From positions 124,001-188,000 of the forward strand of contig CAXSZX010000001.1 in the NCBI GenBank assembly GCA_964242115.1: a DNA stretch of 64,000 nucleotides, in the 5' to 3' direction. Position numbers and translations under genes: made by a program. Source of the DNA: BOG-908 sp964242115. GTDB lineage: Bacteria > Pseudomonadota > Alphaproteobacteria > Acetobacterales > Acetobacteraceae. Below the pieces are notes generated by a model. It ran no database searches. It had not been told where the DNA came from and saw only the letters and a program-made list of their open reading frames with translations. This document shows, one piece after another, positions 24,110 through 33,385 of this stretch (positions are counted from its first letter, which is position 1; each line of letters begins with the position of its first letter).

Positions 24110-26483
24110 CGACGCGGCCCGGCTGCGCGAGCGTCGTGCGCTGGACGTGTTCGAAGAGGCCTTGTCCTGGCCGGAAGCGGAACGCCCGGCTAGGCTGCGC
24201 ACGATGTTCGCCGGTGACCCCGCTTTGATCGGCTCGGTGGAACGGCTGTTCGCCGCTCAACGCGACGCCCACCTGATGCGCACTTGCCTCCCCGAGCCCC
24301 GGTCGATGCCGCTCCTTGTAGCAATGCCTGAGCGCGTGGGCGCCTACCGGCTTGTTGGGGAGATCGGCTCTGGCGGCATGGGCAGCGTGCATCGTGCCGA
24401 GCGCGTCGAAGGCGGTTTCGAGCAGGTCGTCGCCATCAAGCTTATCCGTGGCGGGTTGTTCTCCCGCGCGGCGGCCGACCGGTTCGCCCAGGAACGGGAA
24501 ATCCTCGCGCGCCTGCACCATCCGCACGTGACACGGCTGTACGACGGCGGCGTGACCCCAGACGGCCAGAGCTACATCGTGATGGAGTTGTTGGACGGGC
24601 TACCCATCGACGAGCACGCCAACCAGTCGAAACTCGATCTGCGCGCGCGCCTGGAGCTGTTTTGCGACGTGTGCGACGCGGCTGGCTACGCGCACCAGCA
24701 AGGCGTGGTGCACGCCGATATCAAGCCCAGCAACATCCTGATCGATGCCACGCATGGCGTTAAGCTGCTCGATTTTGGCATCTCCGCGCTGGCTGCCGCT
24801 GAGCATCCGTCCGCGGCCGCCTGTACGGACGCCTACGCAAGCCCTCAGCAGCGCCACGGTGCGCGACCGACGCCGGCCGACGACGTGTTCGCGCTTGGCT
24901 GCCTGCTCGCGGCGCTGACGCAAGGCTGTCCCAAGCGCGCGGAAGCGGCCGAATTGCGCGCGGTGATCGGCAAGGCGCGGGCGTCTGACGCACGCGATCG
25001 GTATACCTCGTGCGGGGCTCTATCCGAAGACGTGGGAAGGCTGCGAAGCTTTTTCCCCGTGCACGCGCGGCCCGCCACGCGTCGGCGCGGGCTGTTGTTC
25101 TTCTGGCGTCGGCACCGGCTGGCCAGCTCGGCGGCCGTGGCGGTAGCAGCCGGCCTGACCGCGGCCGTTGTTGTGGCCACGACGCTGGAAATCCGCGCCG
25201 AGTCCGCCCTTGTGCAGGCTGATCAGCGCTTTGCTGAAGTGCGGGCGCTGTCGCGATACTTGCTGGACGACGTAACCGACCAGTTGCAGGCCTTCCCCGG
25301 CACGTCGGCGCTGCGGCGCGACATCGCCACGCGCTCGCGCGCCTATCTGGAGAAACTGAGCAGAGTGCCTGGTGCCGCCCCGGATATCAGGCTGGAGGTG
25401 GCAAGGGGCTACACCAAGACAGGTCGCATCCTGGGCCTGCCGGACGTGCAGGGCATGGGCGATGACGCCGCGGCCAAGCAGGATCTCGCACAGGCCGAGG
25501 CAGCGTTGCGCGCGCTGGCAAACGCCCCGTCCGCCATGACCGCACGCGCCGACACGGCCGCCAGCATCGCAACGTCCCTGGCGCAGACGTTGTGCGCGCG
25601 GGCGGCCATCGCGCGCACCGTGGACAATGATACCGGCTTGTCCCGGCGGCTGTACGAGGAGGCTGCGCGGCTCACGGCGCCGAGGGAGCTGGCCGGGTCA
25701 CCGGTTGAGCAGCGCTTGACGCAGGCGCGCGCGTTGATCGGGGTGGCCGAACTGCTCAACGACGGTGGCCGGCCCGCCGAGATGCTGGCCCCGCTGGATG
25801 CGGCCTCTGCCGACCTGCGCGGCCTGCCGTCCGAGCCAGACCGCGTGGGCATGGCGATCACCAAAGCTGCGCTGCTGAACCTGCGCGGCGACGCGGCGTA
25901 TTTCTTGGGCCACGTGGCGGATTCGTTGACGTTCTACCAACAGGCGGCTGCGAACCTGGACGCAGCACGGGACAAGATGCCGGACATGCGCCTGCTGGAA
26001 CGCAGCGCGTTCACCTCCTGGAACGTGGCCTCGGTGCTCGACGAGTTGGGCCGCCATGCCGAGGGCCTTGCGGTGATCGATCGCGGCGTCGCCGACGCCG
26101 ACATGATGCGTCTGTTCGAGGACAGCACCCGCGCGCGCCACGTGGTGGACGTGGTGCATACCCAGCGAGCGCAGGCGCTCGCTTCCGTCGGCCGGTTCGA
26201 GGATGCGATCGCGCAGGCCCGCGCCGAGCTGGCCGAGGTTCGCGCCACCGAAGCTGCCTCGCCTGGCAGCTTTGAGGCCGCCCGGTCAGTGCCGGTCGTG
26301 CTGCGTCCGGTGGGCGAAGTCTACCTGGCTGCGGGACGGCCAGCAGAGGCCTGTGCCGCTTTCACAGAAGCCCGCGAGGCCTGGCGGACTCTGAGCAACA
26401 GGACGGGCTTGATCGGTTACGATACCGCGACAGAGCTGCCGATCCTCGAACGTGAGCTCCAGCAGTGCCCTCATCACGGCTGA
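24099..26483 (+). CDS. Transmembrane Ser/Thr protein kinase with C-terminal TPR-like sensor region
   Basis: A 794-residue kinase overlapping the ECF gene by 11 bases. Residues 82-320 form a Hanks-type kinase domain: glycine loop GEIGSGGMGSVHRAE, Lys114 in VAIKLIR, catalytic loop HADIKPSN (non-RD, the arginine is Ala) and DFGIS at 226. A juxtamembrane basic stretch leads to one membrane helix (about 341-363), then ~430 residues of helical repeats, probably periplasmic, with TPR-like segments. The layout fits a receptor kinase that phosphorylates the adjacent sigma factor. The start is either of two adjacent ATGs (24099, 24102). The link to the sigma factor is inferred from position and known ECF43 systems. 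Confidence 0.9.
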   Translation: MMRDDAARLRERRALDVFEEALSWPEAERPARLRTMFAGDPALIGSVERLFAAQRDAHLMRTCLPEPRSMPLLVAMPERVGAYRLVGEIGSGGMGSVHRAERVEGGFEQVVAIKLIRGGLFSRAAADRFAQEREILARLHHPHVTRLYDGGVTPDGQSYIVMELLDGLPIDEHANQSKLDLRARLELFCDVCDAAGYAHQQGVVHADIKPSNILIDATHGVKLLDFGISALAAAEHPSAAACTDAYASPQQRHGARPTPADDVFALGCLLAALTQGCPKRAEAAELRAVIGKARASDARDRYTSCGALSEDVGRLRSFFPVHARPATRRRGLLFFWRRHRLASSAAVAVAAGLTAAVVVATTLEIRAESALVQADQRFAEVRALSRYLLDDVTDQLQAFPGTSALRRDIATRSRAYLEKLSRVPGAAPDIRLEVARGYTKTGRILGLPDVQGMGDDAAAKQDLAQAEAALRALANAPSAMTARADTAASIATSLAQTLCARAAIARTVDNDTGLSRRLYEEAARLTAPRELAGSPVEQRLTQARALIGVAELLNDGGRPAEMLAPLDAASADLRGLPSEPDRVGMAITKAALLNLRGDAAYFLGHVADSLTFYQQAAANLDAARDKMPDMRLLERSAFTSWNVASVLDELGRHAEGLAVIDRGVADADMMRLFEDSTRARHVVDVVHTQRAQALASVGRFEDAIAQARAELAEVRATEAASPGSFEAARSVPVVLRPVGEVYLAAGRPAEACAAFTEAREAWRTLSNRTGLIGYDTATELPILERELQQCPHHG

Positions 26484-26581
26484 GCACTGGTTTGGCGACG
26501 AACACCTGGACGGAAAGACCGTATCGGCAAGCTGCCGTGTAGGCGAACGCCTGTTGCACGAAAGGCTTCCTAGCCGGCGGC

Positions 26582-26723
26582 GAGAAAGCAAGACCTTCTT
26601 TTTCGAGAACAAGAAGCAAAAAGCTTTCGTCTCGGCTGTCGCGGACTCTACCGCAGCGTACACCCGAGGGAACAAATGTTTTTGGTTCTTTTTTTCAAAA
26701 AAGAACAGCTTTTTCAACAAGCA
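26582..26723. repeat. Two-armed intergenic palindromic repeat, copy 7
   Basis: Lies about 100 bases after the kinase stop. The left arm is CTTC type (CTTCTTTTTCGAGAACAAG), then TCTCGGCTGTCGCGGAC as core. The right arm is a perfect GTTC palindrome GGTTCTTTTTTTCAAAAAAG. Confidence 0.88.
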
Positions 26724-26831
26724 ACGGTCACTGTCTCGAGCGGGGGCGAGCAGGGCCTTGGCAAAGCCGCCAGGCCGGCGCATCTCACAAAAAAAGATGT
26801 CGCTCAGCGGTCGAGGGAACGCGAAATCGCC

Positions 26832-27830
26832 TTGAATGCAAACGTAAGCACCCAGCGCAGTGTAGCCAACGCAGGGGTGACCCGGCGCGCCCTCCTGGCA
26901 GGTGCCGTGTTGCTGCCTGCGCGCCCCGCCCTGGCCGCCGGTCTGCCAGAGCTACGGCTGGGCATCCTCCCGTTCGGCACGGTGCAGTGGATCGCCGACG
27001 TCGTTCGACGCAACGGGCTCGACACGGCAAACGGGTTCACCTTGCAGACAACCAGGCTGGCCAACACGGAAGCTGGAAAAGTGGCTTTGCTGGGTCACGC
27101 CGTCGATGTAGCGGTTTCAGACTGGCCGTTCGTCGCCTCTCAACGCAGTCAGGGCGGCACGCTCACCTTCTCGCCATTCTCGAGTAGCGTCGGCGGCATC
27201 ATGGTGCCTCAGGCCTCGCCAGTGCACCAACTGACGGATTTGAAGGGCCTGCGCCTGGGTGTCGCCGGCGGCGCGGCAGATAAATCCTGGCTGATCGTGC
27301 GCGCTGCGGCGAGGAAGCAAGGCCTCAACATCGAGAAGGCCGCGCGGCTGTCGTTCGGCGCGCCACCGCTGCTCAGTGCTGCCCTAGGCGATGGCGGGCT
27401 GGACGCTCTACTCACCTTCTGGAACTTTTGCGCGCGCCTACAAGCCACCGGCTTGCGCGAGGCGATATCGTTGACCGATTGCGCCCGCATCTTGGGGCTC
27501 ACTGACGCGCCGGTGCTGGTCGGATACGTCTTCGACGCCGGCTGGGCTGCGGCCAACCGGCCCGCCATCGACGGCTTCCTCCGGGCTGCTGCTGCCGCAG
27601 AGGATCTGCTCGTCACGCGTCCTGCCGAGTGGGCTGCGATACGCCCTCTGATGGATGCGCCCGATGAAGCCCTCTTCCTGCAGCTCAAATCCCGTTTTCT
27701 CGCTGGCATCTCGCGGCCCGACCCTGCGACGCTGACCGCCCAGGCCAACCAGCTCCTAAGCTTGCTTGCGCAACAGGGTATCGCGGCGGCGGCCACCTTG
27801 CCTAACGGCGTTTTTTGGCGAGGTGCTTGA
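26832..27830 (+). CDS. Periplasmic substrate-binding protein of a nitrate/sulfonate-type ABC transporter
   Basis: A 332-residue COG0715-type binding protein (SsuA/TauA/NrtA-like). A twin-arginine signal (TRRALLAGAVLLPARPALAA) leads into LRLGILPFGTVQWIADVVRRNGLD, the family N-terminal lobe; KGLRLGVAGGAADKSWLIVRAA is the second-lobe motif. The ligand cannot be told from sequence; aliphatic sulfonates, nitrate and organic compounds are all bound by relatives. The start is uncertain: TTG 26832 has GAGGGAA upstream, while GTG 26877 would begin just at the Tat motif. It heads an operon with the permease and ATPase that follow. Confidence 0.85.
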   Translation: MNANVSTQRSVANAGVTRRALLAGAVLLPARPALAAGLPELRLGILPFGTVQWIADVVRRNGLDTANGFTLQTTRLANTEAGKVALLGHAVDVAVSDWPFVASQRSQGGTLTFSPFSSSVGGIMVPQASPVHQLTDLKGLRLGVAGGAADKSWLIVRAAARKQGLNIEKAARLSFGAPPLLSAALGDGGLDALLTFWNFCARLQATGLREAISLTDCARILGLTDAPVLVGYVFDAGWAAANRPAIDGFLRAAAAAEDLLVTRPAEWAAIRPLMDAPDEALFLQLKSRFLAGISRPDPATLTAQANQLLSLLAQQGIAAAATLPNGVFWRGA

Positions 27831-27923
27831 CCTGAACGCAGATGCTGCTGCGCGCCGGAGAAGCGCTGTTTCACAAACCTGTGGCGGGCGCGGGGACGGC
27901 GGCACGGTCGCTTTCTTGCTTCG

Positions 27924-28673
27924 ATGAAGCTGCCGCACATCCCGGGAACCAGGATGTTGTCCCTGCTAAGCCTGATCGTGCTGTGGTGGCTGGTCGCAGC
28001 AATCGCCGCAGACAGCAGACGCCTGCCCGGACCCGTTGCTGTGGCCAAGTTCGTAGAGCATGCAATTCTCGCCGGAGAAATGCTGCCGGCAATGCTGGCC
28101 ACGCTGTTTCGCGTTGCCAGTGCCTTTTTGATATCCATGCTGGCGGGTGCTGCCATCGGCATTGCCGCGGGCCGGTCGAAAACGGTGGACGAGTTCCTCG
28201 ACCCTTGGCTGGTGATCGCCTTGAACTTGCCGATACTGATGGTGGTGGTGCTCATATACATCTGGGTAGGCCTCACCGAAGCCGCGGCAATCCTGTCCGT
28301 CTGCATCGCGAAGATACCCACCGTGGTGGTAACGATGCGAGAGGGGGCCCGGGCGCTGGATCCGGCGCTCGACGAGCTCGGCCACTGCTTCGCCGTTCCC
28401 CGCCTGCGCCGCTGGCGCAGCATTCTGCTGCCGCAATTGGCGCCCTACGTCGCTGCCGCGTGCAGGACCGGCCTGTCGGTAACCTGGAAGATCGTGCTGA
28501 TCGTCGAGTTGATCGGCCGTCCAAACGGCGTGGGGTTCGAACTTAACCTGTTTTTCCAGAACTTCGATGTCACCGGTATCGTGGCCTACGGCGGCGTGTT
28601 CTCAATGTTGATGCTCCTCACTGAGGCGTTTCTGCTCCAACCGTTGGAACGGCGCGCCAATGCCTGGCGCTGA
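27924..28673 (+). CDS. ABC transporter permease (SsuC/TauC-like)
   Basis: A 249-residue integral membrane protein with about six helices (LSLIVLWWLVAAIAAD, ATLFRVASAFLISMLAGAAIGI, LVIALNLPILMVVVLIYIWVGL and others). The cytoplasmic EAA loop is present as ALDELGHCFAVPRLRRWRSILLPQLAPY, the site that contacts the ATPase. Its 3' end overlaps the ATPase start by 14 bases. A 93-base gap separates it from the binding-protein gene. Confidence 0.92.
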   Translation: MKLPHIPGTRMLSLLSLIVLWWLVAAIAADSRRLPGPVAVAKFVEHAILAGEMLPAMLATLFRVASAFLISMLAGAAIGIAAGRSKTVDEFLDPWLVIALNLPILMVVVLIYIWVGLTEAAAILSVCIAKIPTVVVTMREGARALDPALDELGHCFAVPRLRRWRSILLPQLAPYVAAACRTGLSVTWKIVLIVELIGRPNGVGFELNLFFQNFDVTGIVAYGGVFSMLMLLTEAFLLQPLERRANAWR

Positions 28674-29352
28674 CCGATTGACCGTCGACATCGAGGCCAA
28701 GGCATACGGCTACCACAACGTGCTCAGCAGAGTGCACTTTACCGCGGTGCCAGGGGAGGTGCTCGCGTTACTTGCGCCCTCCGGCACCGGCAAGACGACA
28801 ACACTGCGCATTGCCATGGGCCTGGACCGAAAATTTAGGGGCACCGTTCAGCGTCCTGCCGGCCGTGTCGGCGCAGTGTTTCAAGACGCGCGTTTGCTGC
28901 CCTGGCTTTCCGTCGGCGGTCAACTGCGACTGGTTCAGCCGGACTTGTCCGACGTCGATGTCGAACGATTTCTCGCATTAGCCGGTCTGCACGACGTGAC
29001 AGGCCACACGCCAAAGCAGCTGTCGGGCGGAATGGCCAAGCGAGTAGCACTCGCCCGTGCGCTGTCGGTAAGACCTGCCTTGCTGGTATTGGACGAGCCC
29101 TTCGCTTCGCTCGATGACCGGCTTGCCGCGCAACTGGGGCAGAGGATCACGGCTCATGCGCGCGACATCGGGGCTATAATGCTGATGGCGACTCACGACC
29201 TCCAGCAGGCGCATGCCATTGCAGATCGGCTGCTGGTGCTCAGCGGCACGTCGCCAGCAACGTTAAGCGCCGACTTGTCGCCGACGGTGATTCCCCTGGC
29301 TCAGTTACGGGAACACGACGCATTTCAGGGCTCCGGAGGAAACTCTGAGTAA
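28660..29352 (+). CDS. ABC transporter ATP-binding protein (SsuB/TauB-like)
   Basis: A 230-residue ATPase that powers the transporter. Walker A is APSGTGKTTT (Ala-Pro in place of the more common Gly-Pro), the Q-loop is GAVFQDARLLPWLSV, the signature is LSGGMAKRVALARAL, Walker B is LLVLDEPFASLD and the switch histidine is in MATHDLQQA. The PWLSV stretch after the Q-loop is typical of the nitrate/sulfonate/taurine branch. Its ATG lies inside the end of the permease gene. Confidence 0.93.
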   Translation: MPGADRLTVDIEAKAYGYHNVLSRVHFTAVPGEVLALLAPSGTGKTTTLRIAMGLDRKFRGTVQRPAGRVGAVFQDARLLPWLSVGGQLRLVQPDLSDVDVERFLALAGLHDVTGHTPKQLSGGMAKRVALARALSVRPALLVLDEPFASLDDRLAAQLGQRITAHARDIGAIMLMATHDLQQAHAIADRLLVLSGTSPATLSADLSPTVIPLAQLREHDAFQGSGGNSE

Positions 29353-29458
29353 GAACAGGTGAGTGAAATGCGTGTGAGATGTGAAGCATTGGTACTGATC
29401 CTCTCCTGACATGCCCTCGTTTCGAAGTTAGGCTCCGTCAACTTGAAGACGGGCGCCG

Positions 29459-29572
29459 AAGCGATCGTGGTTGAAGCAGGAGCAGATCACTGGCGTGCTG
29501 AAGGAGCGCCGAGCGGGTGCGACGGCAGCGCATCTGTTGATGCTGTGCACCTTCCTACATTGCGAGGCATAA
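29459..29572 (+). pseudogene. Relic of an IS3-family transposase orfA
   Basis: The frame reads KRSWLKQEQITGVLKERRAGATAAHLL, which matches the start of IS3-type OrfA (KRSRFxEEQIIGVLKExxAGxxxxxL). It then departs from the family and stops at 29572. There is no intact helix-turn-helix remainder and no orfB, so this is a decayed insertion fragment. Confidence 0.6.
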
Positions 29573-29985
29573 CTCGTGTGCGCTAACATACGAGCAACGA
29601 ACCCGAGCCGAGCTGGTGGTCCGCTACGGAGAGGTGCCCTCCGCCAGCGTCGAGGAAATCGGGCAGTGCCGGCATTCTGGCGCCGTTGCTGGAGCGCATG
29701 GCGCAGGCGACGCGTTGACTGGCGTCAGGGTCGATCGTCGGCAGGCGCCGTGGGCGGTGCCGCTTGTTAGCCGCTGCAAATGGAAGCGGACTGCCGCGAC
29801 TCGAGGTGAGGAATCGTAAGTGTCGCTGGTGCCCACGCGCGAGGGGTAGGAGATAGTCGAGGACGACCGTAGTATCGGGTTGATCTGAACACAGCATCTC
29901 GCACGTTTCCGCGGCTTCAGCTCGCCGCGCGCGGCATGGTGGCCTGCGCCGGCGCTGGGTTCCGGCTCGGAGCGGACGCAGAAGA

Positions 29986-30131
29986 CAAGCAAGCAGTTCT
30001 TTTTTGAAAAAAGAACCAAAAAACTTTTGCTCTCTTTGGGTGTACCAGGATGAGACGTGTCGTCTCAGCATTCCGCGACAGCCGCGACAAAAGCTTTTTG
30101 CTTCTTTTTCTCGAAAAAGAAGGCCTTGCTT
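29986..30131. repeat. Two-armed intergenic palindromic repeat, copy 8 (nearly intact)
   Basis: One of the best copies. The left arm is GGTTCTTTT-type (AAGCAGTTCTTTTTTGAAAA, then AAGAACCAAAAAACTTTTG), the core has TTCCGCGACAGCCGCG, and the right arm is AAAAGCTTTTTGCTTCTTTT then TCTCGAAAAAGAAGGCC. It ends about 25 bases before the GH15 start. Confidence 0.9.
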
Positions 30132-30155
30132 CGACACAGACACCTAGGATCAAGA

Positions 30156-31934
30156 TTGACCATCAAACCCGAACGCCAGGACGGCGTGCTGCCCCTCGAG
30201 CAATACGGCGCGCTCGGCGACGGAAGAAGCGTGGCCTTGCTCGGCGCCGACGGTGCGATCGACTGGCTGTGCCTGCCCAGCCTGGACAGCGTGCCGTTCC
30301 TAGACCGTCTCGTCGCCGGCCCGTCCGGCGGCCGCTTCTCAATCACTCCCTCCGGCCCGTTCACCGTGGAGCGAAATTACCGTGAGGACAGCAACGTCCT
30401 GGAGCAGACCTTCGCAACGCAAGGCGGGCGCGTCCGTGTCACCTCGTCGCTGAACAGCGGCATCTCCGGCCGCCTGCCCTGGACCGAGTTGGCGCAGCGG
30501 ATCGAGGGGCTCGAGGGAGAGGTGACGCTCGACGTGGAACTGCGCCTCGGCCGCCGCCGGCAGCGCACGACGCCCTGGCGCGAGACGAGCCCGAACGGAG
30601 ACGTCGTCCACGTCGACGGGATCATGTGTGCGTTCCGCGCTTCGAGCGACGTGCAGCGGACCGTGGAGGAGGATGACCGGCTCGCCGCCACCCTCATCAC
30701 GCACCACGGCTCGCGCAGCGTCGTGGCCTTGCTCGCGTCGGACGACGAGCCGCTGATCCTGCCGCCGCTCGACACGATCGACGCCCGTATCGACCGCTCG
30801 GACCAGGCCTGGCGGGAGTGGGCAGGCAACCTCGACGTCGCCGGCCCCTACACCGCGGTGCTGCGGCGCAGTGCGCTGGCGTTGAAGCTGCTGCTGTTCT
30901 CGCCGACCGGCGCGATCGCGGCGGCAGCCACCAACGGCCTGCCGGAACGGATCGGCGGGGATAAGAACTATGACTACCGTTACGGCTGGCTTCGCGACGC
31001 CGCCTACACCATCAAGGCGTTTCTGCGTGTCGGCGCCGTCGAAGAAGCCAAGGCGGCGTTCTCCTGGATGACAGCGACGATCGAACGGCACGACGGCCTG
31101 CACATCATGTACAGCCTGGACGGCAACCTCGCACCGCCGCAGGAGAACGTCGACGTTCCCGGATACCGCCGCAGCACCCCGGTGCTGCACGGCAACCAGG
31201 CGCGGGAGCAACTGCAGCTTGGCGTGTTCGGCGACATCCTCGAGACCGCCGCGTTGTTCGTAGAGCAGGGCCACGTGCTCGACCTCGTAACACGCCGCCT
31301 GCTGGCAAACCTCGCAGACGAATGCGCCGACCAGTGGCGCCGCAAGGATGCCGGCATCTGGGAGCTCGAACAGCAAGAACACTACACCATGTCGAAGCTC
31401 CTCTGCTGGACCGCACTCGACCGCGCGGTGAGGCTGGCCACCGCCGGCCAGATCGACGGCAGCCGTTGCGAACGTTGGCGGCGCCAGCGCGATCAGATCC
31501 GCGACTGGATCGACGCGCATTGCTGGTCCGAGAGCAAGCAGGCGTACACACTACACCCTGGAACGGACAAGCTTGACGCAGCGCTGCTGCTCGCGACCAG
31601 GTTCGGCTTCGAGCGTATGGACCGCCTGACAACAACCCGGGAGGCAGTACGCTCTGAACTCGGCCGCGGACCGTTGCTGTATCGCTACTCAGGCATGCAA
31701 GCTGAGGAAGGATGTTTCCTGGCTTGCTCCTTCTGGCTCGTCGAGTCTTACGCGTTGCTTGGTGACGTGACGACGGCGCGAGACATACTCGACGAGTTGT
31801 TGACGGCTACCGGCATCAATCTGGGTCTGCTTAATGAGCAGCAGGATCCTTCCAGTGGCGCCATGCTGGGGAACATGCCGCAGGCACTCAGCCATCTGGC
31901 GCTGATCCATGCTGTTTTGTCTTTGACCGATTGA
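30156..31934 (+). CDS. Glycoside hydrolase family 15 protein (trehalase or glucoamylase)
   Basis: A 592-residue enzyme expected to release glucose from trehalose or alpha-glucans. The N-terminal beta domain (YGALGDGRSVALLGADGAIDWLCLP) is the trehalase-like N-terminal domain; the (alpha/alpha)6 barrel follows with KNYDYRYGWLRDAAYTIKAF, the general-acid motif AGIWELEQQEHYTMSKLLCW and the C-terminal EEGCFLACSFWLVE, which holds the second catalytic Glu region. There is no signal peptide, so it acts in the cytoplasm, which fits bacterial GH15 trehalases. The start is TTG 30156, just after repeat copy 8; upstream codons belong to the repeat. Confidence 0.9.
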   Translation: MTIKPERQDGVLPLEQYGALGDGRSVALLGADGAIDWLCLPSLDSVPFLDRLVAGPSGGRFSITPSGPFTVERNYREDSNVLEQTFATQGGRVRVTSSLNSGISGRLPWTELAQRIEGLEGEVTLDVELRLGRRRQRTTPWRETSPNGDVVHVDGIMCAFRASSDVQRTVEEDDRLAATLITHHGSRSVVALLASDDEPLILPPLDTIDARIDRSDQAWREWAGNLDVAGPYTAVLRRSALALKLLLFSPTGAIAAAATNGLPERIGGDKNYDYRYGWLRDAAYTIKAFLRVGAVEEAKAAFSWMTATIERHDGLHIMYSLDGNLAPPQENVDVPGYRRSTPVLHGNQAREQLQLGVFGDILETAALFVEQGHVLDLVTRRLLANLADECADQWRRKDAGIWELEQQEHYTMSKLLCWTALDRAVRLATAGQIDGSRCERWRRQRDQIRDWIDAHCWSESKQAYTLHPGTDKLDAALLLATRFGFERMDRLTTTREAVRSELGRGPLLYRYSGMQAEEGCFLACSFWLVESYALLGDVTTARDILDELLTATGINLGLLNEQQDPSSGAMLGNMPQALSHLALIHAVLSLTD

Positions 31935-31944
31935 GAAAGTCAGG

Positions 31945-31985
31945 CCAGGGGCGCTGCCCCTGGACCCCTGGGGTTAGAAACCCCA
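31945..31985 (+). terminator. Double hairpin after the GH15 gene
   Basis: Two adjacent stems. CCAGGGGC-GCT-GCCCCTGG lies at 31945-31963 and TGGGGTT-AGA-AACCCCA at 31969-31985. They lie between convergent GH15 and SDR genes and could stop transcription from both sides. The first stem resembles a GC-rich intergenic motif I know from other Acetobacteraceae genomes. Confidence 0.6.
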
Positions 31986-31996
31986 AGCCCCCCGGG

Positions 31997-32902
31997 TTAG
32001 GCTAGGCCTGTGCCTCCGGTTGCGCCGTAGGTCTCGCCGGTGACGTAGCTGGCTTCCTGCGAGGCTAGAAACACGTAGATCGGGGCGATCTCTACCGGCT
32101 GGCCCGGGCGGCCTAGCGGCACGGAGCTACCGAACTTCTCCACCGCGTCCTGAGGCTGCCCGCCGGATGGCTGCAGCGGCGTCCAGAAAGGTCCAGGTGC
32201 TACCGCGTTCACCCGGATGCCTTTCTCGATGAGCTGCTTGGCCAGCACCTTCGTGAAGGTGATGATGCCGGCTTTGGTTGTTGAGTAGTCGAGCAAAATC
32301 TCCGGAGCCTTGTAGGCGACCACCGAGGCTGTGTTGATGATGGACGCACCCGGCGGCATATGCGTAACCGCCGCCTTGCAGATCCAGAACATGGCATACA
32401 GGTTGGTCTTGAGCGTGCGGTCGAACTGCTCCGCGGTAATCTCGGAGATGTCGGACTGGTTGGTTTGCTTGCCCGCATTGTTCACGAGTATGTCAAGACC
32501 ACCGAGCTCGCTGGCAGCTCGTTCGACAAGGCTTTCGCAGAACATCTGATCGGTGATGTCGCCGGGAAGCAGAAGTGCTTTGCGGCCGTCAGCCTCTATC
32601 AGTTTCGCGACTTCCTTGGCGTCGGCTTCTTCCTCGGGAAGGTAGCTCAGCGCCACGTCGGCACCTTCGCGGGCAAACGCGATGCAAGCTGCGCGGCCGA
32701 TACCCGAATCCGCACCCGTGACCAGGGCGTGCCGCCCAGCAAGACGCTTGTGCCCCACATAGCTCGTCTCACCGTGGTCTGGTTTCGGGTCCATCTCCGA
32801 AGCCAGCCCCGGCGCAGTCTGCGGCTGACGCGGAAACGGGGGCTGGGGGTACTGATGACGGGGATCCTGCATCTGCAAGCGCTGAGTGTCTGAAATGCTC
32901 AC
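31997..32902 (-). CDS. Short-chain dehydrogenase/reductase with N-terminal extension
   Basis: A 301-residue SDR oxidoreductase. NAD(P)-binding TGADSGIGRAACIAFAREG, the NNAG motif in LVNNAGKQ, the catalytic Tyr-Lys pair in LDYSTTKAGI with Ser in NTASVVAY, and NAVAPGPFWTPLQPSGG identify the classical family, closest to the YhxC/YhdF-type general stress dehydrogenases (N-terminal QMQDPRHQYPQPPFP extension is typical of these). The start is GTG 32902 with AAAGGAC 7 bases upstream; longer frames upstream have no such signal. Substrate unknown. Confidence 0.9.
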   Translation of the reverse strand: MSISDTQRLQMQDPRHQYPQPPFPRQPQTAPGLASEMDPKPDHGETSYVGHKRLAGRHALVTGADSGIGRAACIAFAREGADVALSYLPEEEADAKEVAKLIEADGRKALLLPGDITDQMFCESLVERAASELGGLDILVNNAGKQTNQSDISEITAEQFDRTLKTNLYAMFWICKAAVTHMPPGASIINTASVVAYKAPEILLDYSTTKAGIITFTKVLAKQLIEKGIRVNAVAPGPFWTPLQPSGGQPQDAVEKFGSSVPLGRPGQPVEIAPIYVFLASQEASYVTGETYGATGGTGLA

Positions 32903-33170
32903 CGATTTGTCCTTTAACGCCGAGCACACGACAACCTCGCGCCGAGCAGGTTGGTTCCAAACCCACCTGCCAATCGGGAGCTCATCACGCCGCCTGCCCG
33001 CAACGGGCGACGTGAAGCGCGGACCCAGAATCTGACGCTTACGTGATACTCGTGCCAACGCGTGTCATCCGCGCATGCGTCGTCGCACCATCGAGCCTGC
33101 GTTCTGTGGTGCGACGCTGAACGCCCGACGTTACCAGCGGCGCTGAGTCGCGACCCTTCGACGCCCTGCA

Positions 33171-33264
33171 AGGAAGCAAGGCCTGCGTCCTTGAAAAGCA
33201 GCAAAAAGTTTTGCCCCTGCTGTCGCGGAGGTTGCTGCAGCGCAGGCCCAAGGGGGCAGGAGTG
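33171..33264. repeat. Intergenic palindromic repeat, copy 9, degraded left part
   Basis: Retains GGAAGCAAGGCC, AGCAGCAAAAAGTTTTG and the core CTGTCGCGGAG, but the first hairpin is broken. Confidence 0.6.
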
Positions 33265-33385
33265 TTATGAGAACTGGCGTCTCGTCCAACGATCCGTTCG
33301 GCCGTCGTGCAATTATGCGTTGGGACCGTAACATATGGCAAGTATGCTGTAGTGGCTTGAAACCTCGACCGACGACAGACAAAAT

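Larger units (their letters stand above)
29353..30155. other. 800-base gene-free stretch with an IS3 relic and a repeat copy
   Basis: Contains the 3'-truncated IS3-type orfA fragment (29459-29572), about 400 bases in which I see no supported gene, and repeat copy 8 at the right end, which abuts the GH15 gene. Confidence 0.5.

Noticed and set aside
26582..26723. Short peptides rich in Lys and Phe (FFFSKKK, FLVLFFKKE) at every repeat copy
   Set aside because: These come from translating the AT-rich palindromic arms. They recur at every copy regardless of frame or neighbour, so they are not genes.
30057..30155. N-terminal extension of the GH15 enzyme through repeat copy 8
   Set aside because: The extension is translated repeat DNA; the family N-terminus begins after TTG 30156.
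32903..33058. 52-residue extension of the SDR protein
   Set aside because: GTG 32902 has a strong ribosome-binding site and the extension has no family match.
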